64,000 nt of DNA from Crambe crambe (Eukaryota; Porifera; Demospongiae; Poecilosclerida; Crambeidae), in NCBI GenBank assembly GCA_963924555.1, contig OZ004594.1, positions 6,603,563 to 6,667,562 of the forward strand, given 5' to 3'. A model generated the notes under the pieces. That model did no database searches. It was not told the DNA's origin and worked only from the letters and a program-made list of their open reading frames with translations. Position 1 is the first letter of the stretch. Every line of letters starts with the position of its first letter. The position numbers and the translations under genes are program-made. Below are positions 54,219 to 64,000 of this stretch, one piece after another.

Positions 54219-54339
54219 ACATACGTACATTCTAGTGCTATACCTTATACTTGTACATTATTAGCCTTTTGCTGTTGAGCATGTGCATGATAATTTAATA
54301 ACCCAATTTACAATAATAGTATATAAACAGTGTGTATAC

Positions 54340-54900
54340 CTGGGCTTTAGAAGTAGAGAATTCAAATCTTTAAGACCCCGTCTCCTTAATGCTTCTTTGA
54401 TTCCAGAAGGAATGTTATAGAGTGGAGATTTCAGTCTCTCAATGAATATATTACCAGCCAAATCATCTTCACACAGGGGGGCAACCACAGCAAAACTCTC
54501 TGGAGATATGAAGAATGCAACATTAGCAAGCCTGTTTCTTTGTGGCTTATATTCTTGAAATAAAACATAGAATTTCCTCTTTAAAGTGGTGGCAGTGTCA
54601 TTCACACACAACATTATGGTCATCTCTGATACTAAATCTCCATTGGTATTGTGTGAAGAACCAGTGGTATGAAGGAGGTATCGATGACCTGGAGGTAAGG
54701 TGATAATGCTCTTTTCAGATAATCTAAAGGACCTCTGAATAAGAAATTTCTCAGGTAAGCTAGAAAAAATGTGAAGGGGTGTCTTGTGCGTATATCTGCA
54801 CGCATCACTGCAATATTCTTCTTCACCAGAAATAGTAGCAAAGCAAGTGGCACACTTGTCCTTGCAGTACCAACAAGGAATCTCACACCGTCTATCACTC
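54340..54900 (-). CDS. Cys-rich module 2 exon
   Basis: Acceptor TATATAG and donor GTATAC; open throughout in the frame SDRRCEIPCWYCKDKCATCF, then EYCSDACRY, LPEKFLIQ, TLPPGHRYLLHTTG, MTIMLCVND and VAFFISPESFAVVAPLC, ending ALRRRGLKDLNSLLLKP. The Cys pattern C-x3-C-x2-C-x3-C-x2-C plus C-x3-C is shared with modules at 55740-56321 and 40694-41261 and suggests a zinc-binding treble clef or MYND-like fold. It accepts the CT from the end of exon 55740-56321 (junction codon CTG) and hands on AG to exon 40694-41261. Function unknown. Confidence 0.75.
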
Positions 54901-55290
54901 CTATATATTATAATAATAATTAATGATTGGGAAATTTGAGTAGTAATAATTTTACAGTTTACTTATTATACTTAAATGTCGTAAATGCTTTTTGCTATTT
55001 CCAGTCATAAAAAACATATTGGGCATAATTTCAAACTTCAGTGCTTCCTGGTGCTATAAGTGCCACTTATAAAGTCCAGAGAAGAGCAACAAGATACTGA
55101 AGGTAGTGTAGATAGATTAGTTAGTTTATATTTTTGAGCATATAGCTAAGCTCAATAGCTGGAAAGCATAATACCTTAGGCTGGAAAGCCTACCTTACTA
55201 ATAATTTTCCACATGAATCTCTGCCGCTGGATTCTCCATGCATGAAGCTAGCTTTAATGCTATGTTTGAAGCATTTCTAAGTTCTAAAAC
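54901..55290. repeat. Intron duplicated with the module exon
   Basis: CAGAGAAGAGCAACAAG with neighbouring CTTCCTGG, and GGATTCTC...GCATGAAGC, also occur in the intron upstream of the last module (41640-41790). The order and orientation are the same, so intron and exon were duplicated together. Confidence 0.7.
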
Positions 55291-55735
55291 TTTGTATTGG
55301 TTTATCAGTTTAGCAGTCTACCTTTTGGTCTATCAAGCACAGGGTCTTAAAGCATTAGATCTCTAGTCACTCCTACTGTACCTATACTGCAGATTCTCAT
55401 TCTCCAAGATGGTCATACTCATTTCCTTCAAGAAAATGAATATGAACAGTAATATAGGGAAATGTGATCAAATTAATATATCTATTTTTTTTTTAAATAT
55501 AAAGAAAGTTGGTGCAAAACTAAAATGAATGAGAAAAATGATAGAAATTTCTTCTAGGATTTCATATCCAAAACAAGACACTATTACAGCCATGTAGCTA
55601 TGGATGCAAATGTGGGGCTTGGGTTGATATGAGGCTAGGACCATCTTTACGTTACCTTTTTATTTAGAAGAAATTTTGTCACTTGTAAATAATTATAGTA
55701 GCTACATGGCTAATAGGTACACATAAGCAATTGGC
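55291..55735. other. Intron, including a solo MITE end
   Basis: Contains at 55650-55688 the terminal motif TTTTTATTTAGAAGAAATTT and CACTTGT of the long-hairpin family without its partner arm. Confidence 0.55.
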
Positions 55736-55739
55736 TTAC

Positions 55740-56321
55740 AGTTCATTTCCTTCTGAAGTAATTTTTTCTATTGCACTGACTTGATGTTTACTCAGAATCT
55801 TCATCAATAGCATGGGAACAATTTCAGTAGAATATAGACTATCAATATAGACACTATGAGAGCTATTGCAGTTAGAGCCAGGAAGCAATTCCAGTGGAGA
55901 ATATTCAGACGATGATATGAATATTCCAACAGAGAACTGTTCAATCAAGCTATGCCAATGACATAGAACATAAAGACGATGATCATCAGCTTTACACAAA
56001 AAAAGTGTCAGATAACCAAACTGGCTCTCATGCTTTGAAATGCTACACTCAGTCGTAGTGTGAGCAAGAATAGTATGACCTTCAGCCACTTTCACAGCAT
56101 TAATACCGGTACCATCCAATTCATTTGTTATTTCGAATGCTTCAGGGAGGGCACTCATAATGGGAGGTGTTTTGATGATCTTTGCCCGACAAGTGCTATC
56201 ACAATACATTATCTTCTGCTTATAAAGGGATAAGCTATTCATAGCTGGAGAAAAGCATATGTCACATTTGTCCTCACAAAACCAACAACGAGGAATACAC
56301 TTTGCAATCAGCACTCTATTT
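55740..56321 (-). CDS. Cys-rich module 1 exon
   Basis: Acceptor TATATAG and donor GTAAGC. Reads NRVLIAKCIPRCWFCEDKCD, ICFSP, MYCDSTCRAK, then AEGHTILAHTTTEC, GYLTLFLCKADDHRLYVLCH, VGIFISSSEYSPLELLPGSN, ending ITSEGNEL. It joins the AG end of the 57045-58785 exon to give AGA, then AAT AGA. The first Cys cluster and the GH...LLH...T / LxLC / FxIS / SP.ELL string are shared with the other modules and, for the second half, with the C-terminus of the large exon. Confidence 0.75.
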
Positions 56322-56329
56322 CTATATAA

Positions 56330-56829
56330 AAGAAAGAAATACCATAGGGAGGGTTAATACCAATCTGAAATACCATAGGGATCTGAGGGTTAATTCATCA
56401 AGAAAATGAATGTGTCTAATAATTATCTTAGTTATGTTATTTTTAATTATTTTTTTACGGTCATAAATCTTTTTCACATAACTATTTTTTATTGTGCAAG
56501 TTGATCAAGCTTAATTCTTTGCAGAACTATTAAATTTGATTGCCTAGATTCAATTTGAGCTCTTCTACACAAAATTTGACAGCCATGTACACCAGTCTCT
56601 CTAAGTACATCTGTCTCTTTAATAGTCCAATGCACATTCATCTGCTCCATTAGTATAACAATTCTGGATATGAAGGAAATAAAATTAACCTATAAGTTAG
56701 AAGAACAAATAAGCGTGTGCCCCTTGTTTTGTATATGCATGTGTTAAGTTCTTTACAAGCCTATCTAGCTATGTAGCAAAGTGCCCCACATGTACAAACT
56801 CTAGGTGAGATATAATAATTATAGTCTGT
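56330..56829. other. Intron, no gene seen
   Basis: AT-rich sequence between module exons; GAAATACCATAGGGA occurs twice near 56335-56380. Confidence 0.5.
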
Positions 56830-56836
56830 ATGGATC

Positions 56837-56976
56837 CATACAGTAGAAACACTCCACACTCAATAAGGACTCCCCACACTTATATTCATCTGCAAATAGA
56901 ATTGTATGATCACTGTACTTATATTCCTATCTATATCAAGATACTTGCCCTAGAGAGTTTCCACTGTATACAACTA
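56837..56976. repeat. Short foldback with TACAGTAGAAAC ends
   Basis: The left arm TACAGTAGAAACACTCC and the right arm GAGAGTTTCCACTGTA pair imperfectly over about 16 bp. It may be a degenerate MITE. Confidence 0.4.
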
Positions 56977-57044
56977 TCACATGCATGCATGAAGACCCAC
57001 CACCCTCTTATATAGCACTTGCTTCAAAAATGTGTACACTGTAC

Positions 57045-58785
57045 CTTGTGTTGGCATCAAGTATTTGATCAACAGTTAATTTCAATTTGTTTAACAACCA
57101 GGAAAAAGATTGCTCAACAGAATCGGATGATTTCAAAGTTTTGAAGAGATGATCAGCATAAACTTTTGGATTCTTATCTGGAAGGAGCTCATGTGGACTC
57201 AAATCACCACTATTAACAGAAAACCCCAAATCAATATGGAGACCAGGCAAGTAGCTGTGTCTGATGACATAGAGATTGGTTTCGTCAGTACAGAGAAAGA
57301 GGGTGATCCCTTGTTTACCTTTCTCTGAGGTTTGATGTAGCAGAAGTTTATGCCCAGGAGGAAGAGATAAGCAACTCTTTTCATCGGATTCTCTATTAAT
57401 ACGCATATTTGGTGGCAAAAGATTAAGCTTCTTTGGAAACCTAGGATCAGATGAAGGTTGGAAACCAACCTTTTGAATTAATTCCATGTCATTTTGCTTT
57501 GCTTTAGCCAAGCCATATACTTCCTTTAGTGTCTCAGGTGGAGTAGTGTCATGGATTTCTGATACTTGAAGCCTCCTCTGGGTGATCTGGAAGTCTTGCT
57601 CCTCAAGTTTCTGAGCACACAGAGTGAGCAACTTCCACAGACCAGGAGGTAGACAGTCAAGTCGTAAACTCTCTGGAGGTACAGTGAATATTCCAGATTC
57701 TACATTGATGACTGCATCCAGAGGCAGAGCCAAGTCTCCACCAACAAAAGGAACCACTATATTGATAATCCCAAGGTGAGCTATGAAAATATTAGCATAT
57801 CTGGGACTTTTTATGTGGTTAAGCTTCTCATCATTTTCCACTAGATACATGAAACCAGGCATATTAAGCAACCTGTTCAGGGTAGAAACTGTTTGAGATT
57901 TATCTGGGGACACAGATAGTGGGTTGGTGAAGATGGCTGTCCGTGGCTGCTCTGTGGACACTTCATGAGGGTTTAAGAGTACTTCTCGGAAGGCTGCAAA
58001 AACCTGGTACACATGATTCGCATTATGGAATCCAGTTATACCCTTGGAATTTACTGCTAGTCCACGAAAAATAATGCCAGCAGCAAAGTGATACAGCCAC
58101 TTTGAGTATGGTATCTTCTGATCTTGACTAGGCATGGAAGGATTTGTAGTTTTGTAAATTTTATGGAAGAATTCTTTTGCAAAGAAACTCTCTCCACTGG
58201 AACTGAGAAGCTGTTCACAGCTCCCACAGAGCATCCACCATGCTGCTTGGCGTGGTGTCATTAACTTGGGCTCATCGCTCTTTCCAATATTCAAATAGTA
58301 TACTTTCTTGGATGTAGTATTGTTCATACCACCTGCAAAACTAGACAAAATGAAATGAGGAATGATATGACTGCTTTTCAGACGGTTCTTCCTGCGGCAA
58401 AGCAAACAGCGTTGACAATTCTTAAGGTTGTTTGTTTCTCGTATATAGTCAACCATTGCAATATCAAGGATCTTATTTCCTTCCCCATCAAGGCTGTTTT
58501 CATCCAAAAGACATCCCAATATTTGAATGACTTTCTCAAGAGGCTTAAATTTCTCTTTGTCTTGAAAAAGCATACTTCTACTGACAGTATTTCTCGAAAG
58601 CTTTAAATCATTTCTATGCATATAGTAAAGTGATTTCCCCTGAATCAACTTGATGATTCTGATATCTTCTTTACTACAATTGATGTCGGCAGAATCCTTA
58701 AACAGTGAATCACAAACAGAGATACAATCTGTATACCTTTTTTCATGATATGCACATTTCAAATAATCGATAGTAGAAGCTACAT
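57045..58785 (-). CDS. Large exon of the module gene: TPR-like, HNH-like, then LPPGH domain
   Basis: An open exon of 1741 bp (acceptor CTATGCAG, donor GTACAG), entered in phase, so an upstream first exon is missing. The first about 110 residues look like helical repeats (YLKCAYHEKRYTDCISVCDS, a TPR-like pair). Then CLLCRRKNRLKSSHIIPHFI followed about 50 residues later by WWMLCGSCEQLL: C-x2-C, SHIIP, C-x2-C, the layout of HNH-like or treble-clef folds of the type with a K/R-SHIIP motif. A central alpha/beta part follows. The last about 120 residues (SLPPGHKLLLHQTSE, GITLFLCTDETNLYVIRH, LGFSVNSGDLSPHELLPD) form the domain that recurs in the three downstream modules. No stop or shift. Catalytic His-Asn-His residues cannot be confirmed by eye, so nuclease activity is not claimed. 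Confidence 0.75.
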
Positions 58786-58900
58786 CTGCATAGAAAAAAA
58801 AAGTATCCAACATTTAATAGTTTATTTCAGGTAACATTAGCCACACTCACTAATCATACCCAAAGTATTAGGCAAGTGAGTGAACCCTTCTACATAGCTA

Positions 58901-59171
58901 ACAAGTAAAGCAAAAGAAAAGCAGGGATGGCTGTGTGCAGTTCAAAAAAGTTCAGCAACAAGAGAGTGAACTTCAGTCAAGTAACCCCTTATCAATCACC
59001 AATATTATCAAACTACGAGCTAACTATTCCCAAGATGAGATATAAAGGGAGTATTTTAGCTTGTAGTTTGGTGATGGGTAAGGGGTTACTTGACTGAAGT
59101 TCACTCTGTTGTTGGAACCGCACACAGCCATCCCTTTATATTTAGAATAAATATTTTTTTCCTTTACTTGT
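58901..59171. mobile_element. Long-hairpin MITE, copy e
   Basis: Starts ACAAGTAAAGCAAAAGAAAA and ends TTTTCCTTTACTTGT. Inner arms include GGGATGGCTGTGTGCAG and GAACTTCAGTCAAGTAACCC with their complements. It lies about 115 bp upstream of the large module exon. Its left arm matches the fragment at 8690-8875. Confidence 0.8.
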
Positions 59172-59455
59172 TAATCACCTTTTTGGTGTAATGCTCTTAT
59201 AGGCAACTGGATGCTGTGATCCTGCTATCCAAGTTGTAGCTACATAGTTCATTGGAGGTTTCATCATAATTATTGTATGAGCCAAAATAATCTGATCTTG
59301 AAGGACTAATGCTATTTATTTATAATATATACGATTGCCTAATTTGTATAAAAATTTTTAAGTACCTGGTATACTATTGCATCAAGGCTTGATGCAGACT
59401 AGTGCCTAGGGTTTACGCTCTGAGCATCGAGATACCAACATCAAGAGAGAATGCT
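59172..59455. other. No gene seen; possible site of the missing first exon
   Basis: The module gene needs an upstream exon ending in phase 1. None was identified here. Confidence 0.35.
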
Positions 59456-59459
59456 AATG

Positions 59460-59700
59460 ACAGAGATTCGTGAGGTCAAGGTCCAAGAATCACATGTTTG
59501 GGAAGGGCCATAAAAATGTCTGCCACATTGTAGGTTGAAAGCTAACAATTTGGAAAATGACGTGCTATTTTGAACATGTTGAGTTAAAGGTAAAGGATTA
59601 TAGCGCAGTTAATTTTGAGTAGTGTGGTATAAAAATTACAGCATTTGAATGAACATAAGTTGTTTGATGATGATGATGACCAGATGAAAACAGCGATTTT
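59460..59700. repeat. Dispersed repeat, copy 1
   Basis: GAACATGTTGAGTTAAAGGT, AAAGGATTATAGCGC, CAATTTTGAGT-like and TACAGCATTTGAATGAA match 62248-62500 in the same orientation. No coding capacity. Confidence 0.7.
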
Positions 59701-59867
59701 TGAAGTTGCTGTAAAATGATACTGCTTTGTCTTCTGCTCTTCATACTTGAGTCCTAGCACATTGAAGGTGTTCTGTCTTCAAGTTAGGAGTTGCTGACTG
59801 TAAGAGGGAAGTATTCTGGAGTTATGAAAGAAAATACTAAGTATTAGTCCAATGGGGCAATCCGTGC

Positions 59868-59908
59868 CATCCCTACTTAGAGAGTACTATTGTACTCTCT
59901 GATATCAA
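59868..59908. repeat. Short palindromic repeat end, copy 4
   Basis: GCCATCCCTACTTAGAGAGT, ACTATTGT and ACTCTCTGATAT; same family as the copies at 39, 2721 and 52795. Confidence 0.55.
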
Positions 59909-60289
59909 TGGAGTTTTTAGCTGTAAGATGTAGTGTAGTAGTTGACCACTACATATTGTTGCCATTATAATGTCATCCAAAATTACTAATCATGTATATG
60001 GAAATATTACATTATACAGACTGTGCCAAGTGCCCGGGCAAGTTGGAAGAGAGCAATTTTAAAAGTTCGAAAAGTGAGAATGTAAGATAGGGGGCTGCTT
60101 ATTGTTTGCTAGAGTTTGTGGAGTGAAAATGTGAGAGAGCTCGGGTGCTGCTGTTTGGGGCTAGCTAAAGTTTCACCCAGTAACAATTACTGAAGTTTTA
60201 GGAGAGAAAAGAGAGTGAGTATTTGTTTTAGAATGAAATAGTTGGGGTCAGATAAAACTTTAGTCTGTTTTAGTTTAGCTATCATAAGT

Positions 60290-60619
60290 CAGCTAGCAAG
60301 ATGGTTAGGAAAAGAAGCTGCTCGCAAAGGGTGGGGGAAAAAAAAAGTCACAACCATCAGATGTCAGATAGGTCAAAAAAAACTCAAGCTTTGGACCGAT
60401 AAGTTGATGGAAGAAGCCATGGAAGCTATTCTATCAGGGAGGATGAGAGTGAACAGAGCAGCAGATATGTACAGAATCCCCTGTATGATTTTGAAGGACA
60501 GGATGTCTGGGAGGGTAAAACATGGCACTAATCCTGGCCCACCCCTATACCTCACAAGGAAGGAAGAAGCAGCTTTTCTAATTGAGTCATCCAGCATCAG
60601 TTTAAAGAGAAGTCATTAA
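60290..60619 (+). pseudogene. Psq-type helix-turn-helix fragment of a transposase
   Basis: A frame reads WTDKLMEEAMEAILSGRMRV, NRAADMYRIPCMILKDRMSG and KHGTNPGPPLYLTRKEEAAF. This is the HTH_Psq layout (A..AI..G....AA..Y.IP...L+.R..G......G....L...EE) of pogo/Tigger-type or related transposases and pipsqueak proteins. The frame ends soon after, and no DDE domain follows. A RecQ fragment on the other strand begins 180 bp later. Truncated remnant. Confidence 0.65.
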
Positions 60620-60795
60620 ACTAACTTTAGAAATTTCAATGGTGAGGGGTGGTGGATCAGATTTTTAGACAGAACTCCAACTGTTCAATATTTACGAACA
60701 ATCTTGTGTTAGTAACAGAGACCAATATGAAGCAGTATATTTCTTTTTTGGAGAAAACACTATGAGATAACAATAATTTTACTGGACTAAGCAGG

Positions 60796-61075
60796 TCATT
60801 TATAACATTGATGAGACAGGCATGCTGCTAGAAGCTTAACTGTTGAAATAACTAGTCCATCCCGCCCTGCCCTGCCAGTTTCCTGGAGATAACTCTTTAT
60901 ATTACTTGATGGACCATAGTGTTGAATATTTGGGCAATCTATGCCCATTCCAAAGGCTGTAGTGGCAATGAGGACTGTCAGTGGTGCCTCGGGATTTTGG
61001 AATGATTTTGTATGACATGCTGAAAACATGTCAACCAATCTAAAACGTGCCAAATCTGGTGCATTGCAGGAACAA
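60796..61075 (-). pseudogene. RecQ helicase fragment, motifs V-VI
   Basis: Reads [40 protein letters not shown] and [13 protein letters not shown]. The same blocks occur in the helicase at 50926-52343 ([37 protein letters not shown]), at about 60% identity in the best parts, so it derives from a different helicase lineage. No Walker A or DEAH part is nearby. Likely a relic of a second helicase-bearing transposon. Confidence 0.7.
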
Positions 61076-61089
61076 GTTAGTCTTTTAAA

Positions 61090-61560
61090 AGACTAGGAAT
61101 GCTTCGGCACAAGTGCAACCTTTAACTTATTTATTTATTTTAAATGAATATGACAGTAAGAGACAAGTAAAAGGTGTAAATATACACTGAGATCAAATTA
61201 GTCTGGCTGAACACTTGCATAAATAATGAAAAGTGCAGGGGTTTGTGGGGTCAAATGTTTCTACAAATTTTGCCAATGTACACTGAGCAACATGGCTTGA
61301 TCAGTCAGCTAGTATTCTTGCTGTTCAACACCAACTGCCGTTTATTCTCACGCATTAGCTTGATTGAAGTATATATATGTGTACTGGATTCTCTCATTGT
61401 TGGAAGCCTCAAAGTCTTAGTTCTCAAATTCTCCTTCACCACAGCTCTCTCTTTGGCACTTCAAACGATCACTAGTTCGTGTACACTGCAATCTCTGTTG
61501 TTTTTGTTCACTGCTGTCTTTTAGTCAGTTCTCTGCATGTCATAATGGGCTTGATTTGTT
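61090..61560. other. No gene seen
   Basis: A plus-strand frame at 61243-61524 has no recognised motif. Confidence 0.4.
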
Positions 61561-61568
61561 GGCAAAGA

Positions 61569-61639
61569 TGGCCAAGAAGCATCAGCACTTTCTTCACAGT
61601 GTAGAGTTACCGCGTAGTGACTGCGAGCCTGAACCCGAG
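61569..61639 (+). CDS. Possible first exon of an unknown gene
   Basis: ATG at 61569 gives MAKKHQHFLHSVELPRSDCE with PEP, followed by a consensus donor GTGAGT near 61640. It lies after an AT-rich stretch and in a locally GC-richer, gene-start-like setting. No second exon was found in the remaining 2.3 kb. Weakly supported. Confidence 0.2.
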
Positions 61640-62245
61640 TGAGTCTGTCCGTTTAGTAGAGCTTATGTCTAGCTAGCTAGAGCTAATGCACGTGCTCGAT
61701 ACGCATCATCGTGCATCATTGCACGTGCGCGTGTAACGTACCACCATGGTCGCCTCCAGCACTGCGCCTCGGTACCGAAGTGCCGAGGCAAAAAAGGTTC
61801 AGGGACTCGCATCTGGAGACAAAAGTCAGATAGAGTCAGTTTCTGTAATCACTAAATAAAAACCTTAGATAGTGAGCCTTGTTGATGATTGCTGCAACAG
61901 TAATATGACACTCAAAGTAGCTACATTAGGCACGCACATGCATAACACCAGTAGCTAAAGGCCTATACTAATACTGGTAATGACAATCATATTGCAAACT
62001 GTATAGATATGAGCTCCATCGGCAGTTGTTCTTCCAGATCAGATACATTTCCGCTTATACAATATGATGCTGCAAAGCTACGATACATGTTTGGTAACTT
62101 TTATGATTAGCTACATATATGAGGCAGGGAGGATCACACTAGCGAGCATCTAGTTGCCTCTAAAAAAAAATAGCTACAAAGCAATTAGTATCTCTCACAA
62201 CATTCTTCTCTTTGACCTATTAATTGTTAAGCAGATACACTAGAC
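61640..62245. other. No gene seen
   Basis: Contains a GC-rich patch at 61740-61800 with an imperfect palindrome (GCCTCGGTACCGAAGTGCCGAGGC near 61766-61789), otherwise AT-rich DNA. Confidence 0.45.
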
Positions 62246-62247
62246 TA

Positions 62248-62500
62248 GAGATTCGTGACACATGCAAGGTCCAAGAATCAAAGGGGCAGGGCATATTTCT
62301 ATAATGAACTGCAAAATGTGTAGATTGAAAGTTAGCAGGTTGCACTACATTTGAACATGTTGAGTTAAAGGTAAAGGATTATAGTGCGGTCAATTTTGAG
62401 TGGTATGATATAATAATTACAGCATTTGAATGAATATTTCTGAAATATGGCATTAGAAGAAGATCATGAAGGACCAGATGAAAATGGTACTTTTAGAGGC
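62248..62500. repeat. Dispersed repeat, copy 2
   Basis: GAGATTCGTGA, CAAGGTCCAAGAATCA, GAACATGTTGAGTTAAAGGT and ACAGCATTTGAATGAA match the copy at 59460-59700. Confidence 0.7.
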
Positions 62501-63134
62501 TAGTGGGGTGCAATTTTCTTTTCTTTACGTATGTAGATTTATGTTATAACCCTTGCCTATGTTAATTTTGACGAGTAGAAAGGCTTATAGCGCTAAAGCT
62601 TGCTATTTAGCCCAAACAGTGCTCGAAGGCAATAAATCGTTCATACGTGGTATGTATCACAATTGTGCACAATATTTTTCTAACACATAGCAATGCTATA
62701 GCAACAAGCTTTCTGGTCTTCAGTAATATGCTTTATAGGGCATTGGGAGTGGCCTAAGCCTAAGGAATGTGCTGTTTGTATAACAAGATGGAGGAAAGAT
62801 CAAGCTGGCTCCTCCAAAAAGAGCAGTGGCTCTAGTCCAAGTGAAGCCTTAGTTATAATTTTAATATTACCTGTAACACTAGCAAAAATGCTAAACACTC
62901 ACAGGTGCAGAAAACACTCGCTCAAACAGTAGATAAAACATTACATTATTTCTACTTCCCTATAAGGTGACCTTCATGCTTACTTTGATCTAACTAGAGC
63001 AGGAAATTGTTCTTTGGATTGTGCAGTATTTTGAGTAGACGCACATTTTATTTCGATGAGAATTCATGTTATTCGCGCACAATTTATGTACATGACCAAT
63101 TAACCCTTACCAAAACTATTGCAAACTGTTTAGA

Positions 63135-63890
63135 GTTTGTAGACTAAAGTAGAAAGGCTTCAAATAATTTGCTAAATCTAGCTAGTCAGCCATAAAAAGC
63201 TTCATGCATCGCAACAGCAGAGAGGATGTCATTTGAAAAATTGCCAGAACTAAGGGTATAGGCTTTCCAGCTCATGCACTTGGTAATTATAATTCATAAA
63301 CAAAATAAGCTATCTACTGCTACCTTTGATACCTTGTTTCGCTTCTCTGGGCTTCAGTTGGTGCTTTATGCCAAGCAAACTTCACCGCCAACATCCTTTT
63401 CCTAATTTTTCATTATTCAATATAAAAATATTTTATCATGTGAGTGCTACATAGTCTGGCCAGCAGCACAGCGCACACAGCATGCAGCAGCTGAGTCTCT
63501 CCTTCACGTTTGTTCTGTGAATTGCTCAGCTGTGTGTAAGTCAGAGCGAGAGATAGTGTGTGCCATCTTAGCTACCTGCAGAATTTAGCTACGGAATCGT
63601 GATCCTAGCATGACTCTGATAAACCTTACCATTTCAAGTAACAATCGTAGCCTGTTGAAACAAGGCTAACTTCCTCTAAACGCCTCAACAGGCTTTTGTT
63701 GCTTTCATACTGTTGTAATAATTTTTTTCAAGATCGGAAGTATAATGAAGTAATGAATAATAACCACCTGCCTGCATCCTGTTAACAAGAAATGAGTTGA
63801 GAAACTAATAATCAAGTTTGCTTGGCCTTATAGTGCCAAAGCAAGAAACTAACCTCTGTTGGACTCTAGTTTGAAACTCCGCCCCCTTGT
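63135..63890. repeat. Dispersed repeat similar to the element in the HECT intron
   Basis: AGACTAAAGTAGAAAGGCTT, CTAGCTAGTCAGCCAT, GGCTTTCCAGC and GGGCTTCAGTTGG also occur at 18960-19150. The end (GAAACTAACCTCTGTTGGAC) matches 19165-19200 after a 450-bp interruption, which suggests an insertion into this copy. No coding capacity. Confidence 0.6.
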
Positions 63891-64000
63891 GTGGGTGTAC
63901 CAGAAATAATCTACTTGGTATGCGGTTGGTAGCTAGCGAAAATTAATACTACATAGCATATTTTTAAGGATAAAAATTTTGTGGCTATAGAAGGTCATGT

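Noticed and set aside
57199-57468. Minus-strand frame 57199-57468 inside the large module exon
   Set aside because: Out-of-frame shadow of the 1741-bp open exon.

Overview
This window looks like nuclear DNA of an early-branching animal, most likely a demosponge close to Amphimedon. This is inferred from AT-rich sequence, short GT-AG introns, animal gene families (FERM, protein tyrosine phosphatase, HECT ligase, fibrinogen-like receptor, class A GPCR) and the very high density of DNA transposons. No rRNA, tRNA, CRISPR array or prokaryotic operon was seen.

Layout. 1-6.5 kb: fragment of a HECT-family gene (965-2024, minus) among foldback elements. 6.5-7.8 kb: an apparently intact single-exon type II membrane receptor with a fibrinogen-like ectodomain and tyrosine motifs (minus). 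9-12.8 kb: FERM exons (minus). 13.0-24.5 kb: exons of a decayed non-receptor tyrosine phosphatase (minus). Its last intron is about 10.3 kb and holds two minisatellites and a 6.5-kb element bounded by about 120-bp inverted repeats; that element encodes a complete 764-aa HECT ubiquitin ligase and a DDE integrase-like transposase, transcribed divergently from about 110 bp. 24.5-27.7 kb: long-hairpin element, truncated receptor copy and a GPCR pseudogene. 28.1-35 kb: a degraded transposase with a nuclease-like C-terminus (minus), then a LINE remnant. 38 kb: a small secreted cationic peptide precursor (plus). 40.7-58.8 kb: a minus-strand gene made of a TPR/HNH-like exon followed by three duplicated Cys-rich modules; the intron between modules 2 and 3 (about 13 kb) holds a Gypsy remnant interrupted by a Merlin transposon that itself contains a smaller TA-flanked element, and a 5.07-kb transposon with a RecQ-type helicase and a DUF6589-like protein. 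59-64 kb: mostly dispersed repeats, a Psq-type HTH fragment and another RecQ fragment.

The strongest observations are the two-gene HECT/integrase element, the helicase transposon with an exact 9-bp target duplication (GGAGTTACA), and a short relative of it with the same TAGTCTGG terminus and a 9-bp duplication (GTGGTATGT), inserted in the modelled first intron of the integrase gene. Gene models were made by hand from splice signals, reading phase and family motifs; no database search was possible. Superfamily names for transposons are therefore provisional.
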